A stretch of DNA of 64,000 nucleotides. Origin: VAZQ01 sp963817135 (lineage in GTDB: Bacteria; Pseudomonadota; Alphaproteobacteria; Rhizobiales; Xanthobacteraceae). Location: NCBI GenBank assembly GCA_963817135.1, contig CAWFNG010000012.1:1-64000 (forward strand), written 5' to 3'. Under the pieces are notes generated by a model, which had not been told where the DNA came from, searched no databases, and saw only the letters and a list, made by a program, of their open reading frames with translations. Each line of letters begins with the position of its first letter. The first letter of the stretch is position 1. The position numbers and the translations under genes were made by a program. Positions 59,816 to 64,000 of this stretch are shown in pieces.

Positions 59816-59919
59816 CGGAGGACGGACGACAGAGGACGGAGGACAGATAAGGAACTCGCACCCTGCTTTCCATTTCTGCGTCTGTCCTCTGTCCTCTGTC
59901 ATCTGTCCTCCGTCATCTG
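59816..59919. repeat. Inverted array of 7-bp tandem repeats
   Basis: The right arm is five heptamers of TGTCCTC with small changes (TGTCATC, CGTCATC). The left arm is the complementary run GAGGACG GACGACA GAGGACG GAGGACA. The arms are separated by about 26 bp and can form a long imperfect hairpin between the binding-protein and livH genes. Confidence 0.75.
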
Positions 59920-59923
59920 AACC

Positions 59924-60796
59924 GTGCAACTCCTCGTCAACATCGTCGTGCTGGCGGCGATCTATGCGCTGCTCGCCTGCGGCTATGTGCTGATCTATCG
60001 CGTGAGCCGCGTCATGAACATGGCGCATGGCGAGCTGAGCATGCTCGGCGCGTACTTGCTTTTCACTACCGCCTCATTATTCGCCGACCATCCGGTCACC
60101 GCCGTCGCCGCGGCGTTGGTGCTCAGCCTCGTGGTCGGCGTCCTGGTCTACACGCTGCTCATGCGCAAGATGACCGGCCAGATGGTGCTGGCGGCGATTC
60201 TCACCACTGTGGCAATCGGCATTCTGCTGCGCGGCGTAGTCGTGCTGATCTGGTCCGCGGCGCAGCAACACCCCTTGCAGGTGTTGGAGCTTTCCAATCC
60301 GTCGCTTGAACTCATTGGCGGCGCGCACATTTCGGTCTGCGCTGCGCTCATGGTGCTGGCGACGGTGCTGGTCTATGGGAGCCTGTTCGCGTTCCTGCGC
60401 TTTGGCCGCTGGGGCGTGCGCATGCGCGCCGCCGGGCAGAACCCGCTCCTGGCGGCGCAGCGCGGCATCAATCTCAACGCCGTCTACGCACTGGCATGGA
60501 GCCTCTCCACTTTCACGGGCGCTATCGCCGGCATGCTGATCGCGCTCGATTCCGGTCTCGATCAAAACATGGTGGTGATCGGGCTCAAGGCGTTCGCCCC
60601 CGCTTTGGTGGGCGGCCTCGACAGCTTCGTGGGGGCGCTCTGCGGCGCCATGATCGTCGCCGCAGCGGAAGTGTTCGCCATCCACTATATCGATCCGCTG
60701 CTTTCGGACGTCGTCCCGTTCCTCCTCCTCCTCGGCATGCTGATCGTGCGGCCGTGGGGCCTGTTCGGTACACGCGAGGAGCTCGACCGTGTCTAG
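59924..60796 (+). CDS. livH: Liv-type permease (LivH), second cluster
   Basis: 290 residues from a GTG. LLACGYVLIYRVSRVMNMAH, GELSMLGAYLLFTTASLF, WGVRMRAAGQNPLLAAQRGI and GLDSFVGALCGAMIVAAAEV fit LivH. Its end overlaps the livM start by 8 bp. Confidence 0.9.
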   Translation: MQLLVNIVVLAAIYALLACGYVLIYRVSRVMNMAHGELSMLGAYLLFTTASLFADHPVTAVAAALVLSLVVGVLVYTLLMRKMTGQMVLAAILTTVAIGILLRGVVVLIWSAAQQHPLQVLELSNPSLELIGGAHISVCAALMVLATVLVYGSLFAFLRFGRWGVRMRAAGQNPLLAAQRGINLNAVYALAWSLSTFTGAIAGMLIALDSGLDQNMVVIGLKAFAPALVGGLDSFVGALCGAMIVAAAEVFAIHYIDPLLSDVVPFLLLLGMLIVRPWGLFGTREELDRV

Positions 60797-61856
60797 TCAG
60801 CCGCGCGCCAGCGGTTATTTTCGCACCGATTATGCCCAGGATTTTGCGCTGATCGGGACGCGGCTCAAGCTCGCGAGCGTCATCGCTTTCGCGCTGGCGC
60901 TGGTGGTCTTCCCATTCTTCGCCTCAGCCTTCCAGCTCGATCTGGCCGGCCAGGTCTTTCTTGCCTCTATCGGCTCGCTCTCGCTCATGCTGCTCACCGG
61001 GTTCGCCGGCCAGATATCCCTTGGCCATGCCGGCCTGATCGCTGCCGGCGCATTCACCGTCGGCATACTGGTGCGCGAACTCAATGCGCCGTTCTGGATA
61101 ACCTTGCCGGCCGCAGCTTCGGTCGGCGCTTTCCTCGGCATCGTGTTCGGCTTGCCCTCGCTGCGGCTGCGCGGGCTTTATCTCGCCGTGAGCACGCTCG
61201 CGCTCCACTTCGTGGTGATCTATGCAGGGGGCGAATACGAGACGCGGCGCGGCTTTTCGACCGGCATCATGATCGATCCGCCGACCTTTGCCGGCTTTGC
61301 CGTCACCGACAGCCGCGTGTGGTATTTCATCCTGCTTGCTGCCGCGGCGGCAACGCTGTTCATCTGCCTCAATCTTCTACGCGCACGCACCGGCCGGGCA
61401 TGGCGCGCAATCCACGCGCATGAGACGGTTGCGGAAGCGCTCGGCATCGGCATTGCCGCCTATAAGCTCCTCGCCTTCGTGATCAGCTCGGCAATCACCG
61501 CGCTCGCCGGCGCGCTGTTTGCATACTACCGCGGGTTTGTTTCGGTCGAGGCATTCTCGCTCTTCCTCACCATCCAGTACCTCGCCATGGTGATCGTCGG
61601 CGGCATGGGTTCGCTCGCCGGCGCGCTGCTGGGCGCAGGCTTCGTAACGCTGTTTCCCTACGGGATCGAGAGAGCGCTGTTGTTGCTGCCGCAAGCGCAA
61701 CGCTACGCGAGCTTGCTGTTTGCGGTGAACTACGCCGCCTTCGGCCTGGTCATGCTGCTCTTTCTGATGTTCGAGCCGCTTGGGCTCGTTGGTATCTGGC
61801 GGCGGATGCAGAATTATTTCCTGCAGTGGCCGTATAAGCATCGTACCAGAGCATGA
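60789..61856 (+). CDS. livM: Liv-type permease (LivM), second cluster
   Basis: 355 residues from a GTG at 60789. LASIGSLSLMLLTGFAGQIS, LGHAGLIAAGAFTVGILVRE, LPSLRLRGLYLAVSTLALHF, RAIHAHETVAEALGIGIAAY and VEAFSLFLTIQYLAMVIVGG carry the LivM blocks. Confidence 0.9.
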   Translation: MSSQPRASGYFRTDYAQDFALIGTRLKLASVIAFALALVVFPFFASAFQLDLAGQVFLASIGSLSLMLLTGFAGQISLGHAGLIAAGAFTVGILVRELNAPFWITLPAAASVGAFLGIVFGLPSLRLRGLYLAVSTLALHFVVIYAGGEYETRRGFSTGIMIDPPTFAGFAVTDSRVWYFILLAAAAATLFICLNLLRARTGRAWRAIHAHETVAEALGIGIAAYKLLAFVISSAITALAGALFAYYRGFVSVEAFSLFLTIQYLAMVIVGGMGSLAGALLGAGFVTLFPYGIERALLLLPQAQRYASLLFAVNYAAFGLVMLLFLMFEPLGLVGIWRRMQNYFLQWPYKHRTRA

Positions 61857-61898
61857 TCCCGAAAAGGTCATGCTCCAAGCAAAAAGCGCCTCGCAGCC

Positions 61899-62696
61899 AT
61901 GACTCTTCTCGCGCTCAACAAGCTCGAAGTGGCGTATCAGCGCAGCATCACCGCCGTGCAAGGCGTGAGCCTATCCGTCGAGGAGGGACAGATCGTGGCG
62001 CTGCTTGGCACCAATGGCGCGGGCAAGACCACGACGTTGCGGGCAATTTCAGGCTTTCTCGGCATCGACGACGCCCGCGTCACCGACGGCAGCATTGTCT
62101 TCAACGGCACGCGCATCGAAAACGCGCTGCCGCATGAGAATACCCGTCGCGGCATCGTGCTGGTGCCCGAGCGCGACAAGGTATTTCCCAATCTCACCGT
62201 GGCGGAGAACCTCCTTGCGCCGCTCCCGCGTGCCGTGTCTTCCTCCGAGCGGCGCCGCCGCGAGACGCTGGTGTTCCGTCTGTTTCCCCAGCTCGATACA
62301 CTGCGCAATCGCATCGGTGGGCTTCTTTCCGGCGGCGAACGGCAGATGCTCGCTTTGGCGAGCGCCATTGTCTGCGCGCCGCAGCTCCTGCTGGTCGATG
62401 AGCTTTCGCTCGGTCTCGCTCCTGCGGTGGTCAAGGACCTGCTGGCGCGACTGCTCGACATTCGCCGTGAGCTCGCTATCGCCATTCTCATGGTGGAGCA
62501 GAGCACCGCCGTCGCTTTGCAGATTGCCGATTACGCCTACGTCATGGAAAACGGCAAGATCGTGCTGGATGGCACCGCCGAGCGACTGCGCGACCACCCT
62601 GACATTCAGGAATTCTATCTCGGACGCAAGGCCGGAGAGCGAAGGAGCTATCGCGACGTCAAGCAATATCGCCGCCGCCGGAGATGGTATGGCTGA
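61899..62696 (+). CDS. livF: Liv-type ATPase (LivF), second cluster
   Basis: 265 residues. Walker A ALLGTNGAGKTTTLRAISGF, signature LLSGGERQMLALASAIVCAP, Walker B LLLVDELSLGLAPAVVKDLL, C-terminal GERRSYRDVKQYRRRRRWYG. The Walker B Glu is preceded by VDE as usual. Its 3' end overlaps livG by 8 bp. Confidence 0.9.
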   Translation: MTLLALNKLEVAYQRSITAVQGVSLSVEEGQIVALLGTNGAGKTTTLRAISGFLGIDDARVTDGSIVFNGTRIENALPHENTRRGIVLVPERDKVFPNLTVAENLLAPLPRAVSSSERRRRETLVFRLFPQLDTLRNRIGGLLSGGERQMLALASAIVCAPQLLLVDELSLGLAPAVVKDLLARLLDIRRELAIAILMVEQSTAVALQIADYAYVMENGKIVLDGTAERLRDHPDIQEFYLGRKAGERRSYRDVKQYRRRRRWYG

Positions 62697-63444
62697 GCTT
62701 GAAATCGACCGCCTCGCCCTGCGCTTCGGCGGGCTCACGGTGCTCGATGACATATCGCTCAGCGTGGAAAGCGGCGAGCTGTTTGCACTGATCGGCCCCA
62801 ATGGCGCCGGCAAGACAAGCGTGCTCAATTGCGTCAGCGGCATTTATCACGGGGAGGGCCGCATCCTGTTCCGCGGCACTGATATCACAGCCCACGAGCC
62901 GCATGCGATTGCGCGATTGGGCCTTGCGCGCACCTTCCAGCACGGCGAGCTGTTTGGCCAGATGTCGGTGCTGGACAACCTCTTGACCGGGCGTCACGCC
63001 CGCATCGCCACCTCGCCGCTTGCCGAAATGCTGTTCCTGCCGGCGGTTCGACGCGAGGAGGTGCGTCACCGCACGGCAGTCGAGCGCATCATTGAATTCG
63101 TGGAGCTCGAGCCTTATCGGCACGCGCCGGTAGCGGGACTGCCGTTTGGCATTCAGAAACTTGTCGGCTTCGCGCGCGCGCTCGCGCTCGAGCCGGCGAT
63201 CTTGATGCTTGACGAGCCCTCCGCCGGGCTCAACCGCGACGAGCGCGAGGATTTGGCGCGCTTCATTCTGCGCATCAAGCATGAGCTGGCGGTCACCATG
63301 ATCTGGATCGAGCACGACATGCAGATGGTAGCCGACCTCGCCGACCGCATTCACGTGCTGGACTACGGCCGCACGCTGGCCGAAGGCGCGCCGGATGCGG
63401 TGCTCAACGACCCGCGCGTCATTGCCGCTTATATCGGCAGCTAA
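62689..63444 (+). CDS. livG: Liv-type ATPase (LivG), second cluster
   Basis: 251 residues from the ATG at 62689, inside the livF end. Walker A ALIGPNGAGKTSVLNCVSGI, GLARTFQHGELFGQMSVLDN, GLPFGIQKLVGFARALALEP (signature), Walker B ILMLDEPSAGLNRDEREDLA, IWIEHDMQMVADLADRIHVL. It is complete here, unlike the frameshifted paralogue at 41454. A 7-bp inverted repeat (CGTTAAC/GTTAACG, 63447-63470) follows the stop, without a T tract. Confidence 0.9.
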   Translation: MAELEIDRLALRFGGLTVLDDISLSVESGELFALIGPNGAGKTSVLNCVSGIYHGEGRILFRGTDITAHEPHAIARLGLARTFQHGELFGQMSVLDNLLTGRHARIATSPLAEMLFLPAVRREEVRHRTAVERIIEFVELEPYRHAPVAGLPFGIQKLVGFARALALEPAILMLDEPSAGLNRDEREDLARFILRIKHELAVTMIWIEHDMQMVADLADRIHVLDYGRTLAEGAPDAVLNDPRVIAAYIGS

Positions 63445-63568
63445 GCCGTTAACCCAACCGAATGTTAACGCTTCCTTGCTAGCCCCATTCCGTGGGGTGG
63501 ATCATCGCAAACGGCAAACTCGGCCTGCTCCCTCCCCTCTTGTGGGCGGCCGGAGAGCGGAGGCGCAA

Positions 63569-64000
63569 GTGGCATTGACCGGCTCCCAACAAGCGGTTCG
63601 CCCGCGAACCTGGCCGGCGCTGTCGAGCCCATGGGCGCAGATCAAGGCGCGGCTTATCGATGCCGAGCATCATCTGGTGCAGCGGCTGGCGGGGACTGTA
63701 TTCCTCATTCGCGTCGTCAACGCGCTGCTCGCTTTCGGCTCGCAGGTGCTGTTTGCGCGCTGGATGGGAAGTTTCGAGTACGGCATTTACGTCTATGTCT
63801 GGACCTGGGTGCTGCTGCTTGGCCAGGCAATCGATCTGGGACTCGGAACAGCGGCACAGCGCTTCATTCCGGAATACCGGGAGCGTGGCCTGCTTGCCCT
63901 GTTGCGCGGCTTTGTCGCGGGGAGCCGCTTCCTTGCGATCAGCCTCGCGATCGGCATTGCCGCACTTGCCGCGAGTGCCGTGCGGCTGAGCGAACCGTGG
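63569..64000 (+). CDS. Polysaccharide flippase / O-antigen transporter-like protein (5' part)
   Basis: Open from the GTG at 63569 (CGGAGG six bases upstream) to the window edge, 144 codons. After a polar N-terminus, HHLVQRLAGTVFLIRVVNAL then LAFGSQVLFARWMGSFEYGI and QAIDLGLGTAAQRFIPEYRE match the Wzx/MATE-type exporters (GxFEYGxYxxxW, DxGLxxxxxRFIPEY). It moves lipid-linked oligosaccharide across the inner membrane. It is probably the first gene of a polysaccharide cluster beyond the window. GC-rich repeat-like sequence (63528-63560) precedes it. Confidence 0.8.
   Translation, partial: MALTGSQQAVRPRTWPALSSPWAQIKARLIDAEHHLVQRLAGTVFLIRVVNALLAFGSQVLFARWMGSFEYGIYVYVWTWVLLLGQAIDLGLGTAAQRFIPEYRERGLLALLRGFVAGSRFLAISLAIGIAALAASAVRLSEPW

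Noticed and set aside
59816..59919. Heptamer arrays considered as a CRISPR array
   Set aside because: Repeats are 7 bp, contiguous and without unique spacers; no cas gene is present.
63447..63470. CGTTAAC...GTTAACG considered as a CtrA site or terminator after livG
   Set aside because: The TTAA spacing is 12, not 7, and there is no T tract.

Overview
The window looks like a chromosomal segment of a high-GC alphaproteobacterium of the order Hyphomicrobiales, most like the Bradyrhizobium / Xanthobacteraceae group. The reasons are a CtrA-type regulator with a TTAA-N7-TTAA box, an MbfA membrane ferritin with an Irr-type palindrome, an HdeA chaperone, rhizobial-style small conserved proteins, and many GC-rich palindromic intergenic repeats. 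The genus cannot be fixed from the sequence alone. No rRNA, CRISPR array, complete IS element or integrase was seen.

Layout. (1) 1-10 kb is gene-poor accessory DNA. It holds a frameshifted ctrA-like gene, small membrane and signal-peptide proteins, a zinc-ribbon microprotein, a coiled-coil membrane protein, a truncated ATP-dependent DNA ligase fragment, a Rap1a/Tai-like protein and other remnants. (2) 10-17 kb holds a sugar-phosphate transferase catalytic domain, a tRNA-like locus with an abnormal anticodon arm, a DUF2161 nuclease-like gene beside a stand-alone NusA C-terminal domain, hdeA, and a coupled NUDIX / RuBisCO-like / cupin / GNAT group. mbfA follows. (3) 17-33 kb is an aromatic catabolic island: a molybdenum hydroxylase large subunit, a gentisate-dioxygenase-like cupin, a ribose-type ABC importer, a NicX-like enzyme and a two-domain aryl-CoA monooxygenase/reductase on the minus strand. 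Divergently transcribed are an SDR, a MarR regulator, an acyl-CoA dehydrogenase, a 2-aminobenzoate-CoA ligase-like enzyme and a RidA protein. This gene set matches the 2-aminobenzoyl-CoA (anthranilate) pathway known from Azoarcus evansii. (4) 33-52 kb carries two TRAP permease pairs, a first Liv-type ABC importer with two CoA ligases, a fused indolepyruvate:ferredoxin oxidoreductase-family protein, an acyl-CoA dehydrogenase and an SDR. (5) 52-64 kb carries a cobalt-type nitrile hydratase operon, an orphan ABC ATPase, a MetE-like enzyme, a second complete Liv importer with its own CoA ligase, and the start of a polysaccharide flippase gene.

How it fits together: most of the right two thirds is uptake (Liv, ribose-type and TRAP carriers) plus CoA activation (four AMP-forming ligases) plus ring attack or beta-oxidation-type steps. 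That is a typical arrangement for growth on aromatic or branched carboxylic acids.

Non-coding structure is unusually rich. Five loci between 19.3 and 41.5 kb carry CTAG-bounded palindromes, usually as a pair about 170 bp long. Their terminal stems differ between copies but stay complementary, and their edges lie at the 3' ends of minus-strand genes. Other GC-rich hairpin repeats sit in frame inside two enzyme genes. Three conserved genes (NUDIX, RbsC-like, LivG) are each broken by an apparent single extra base, and all three are restored by removing one T from a GTTC. This may be a systematic sequence error rather than gene death.
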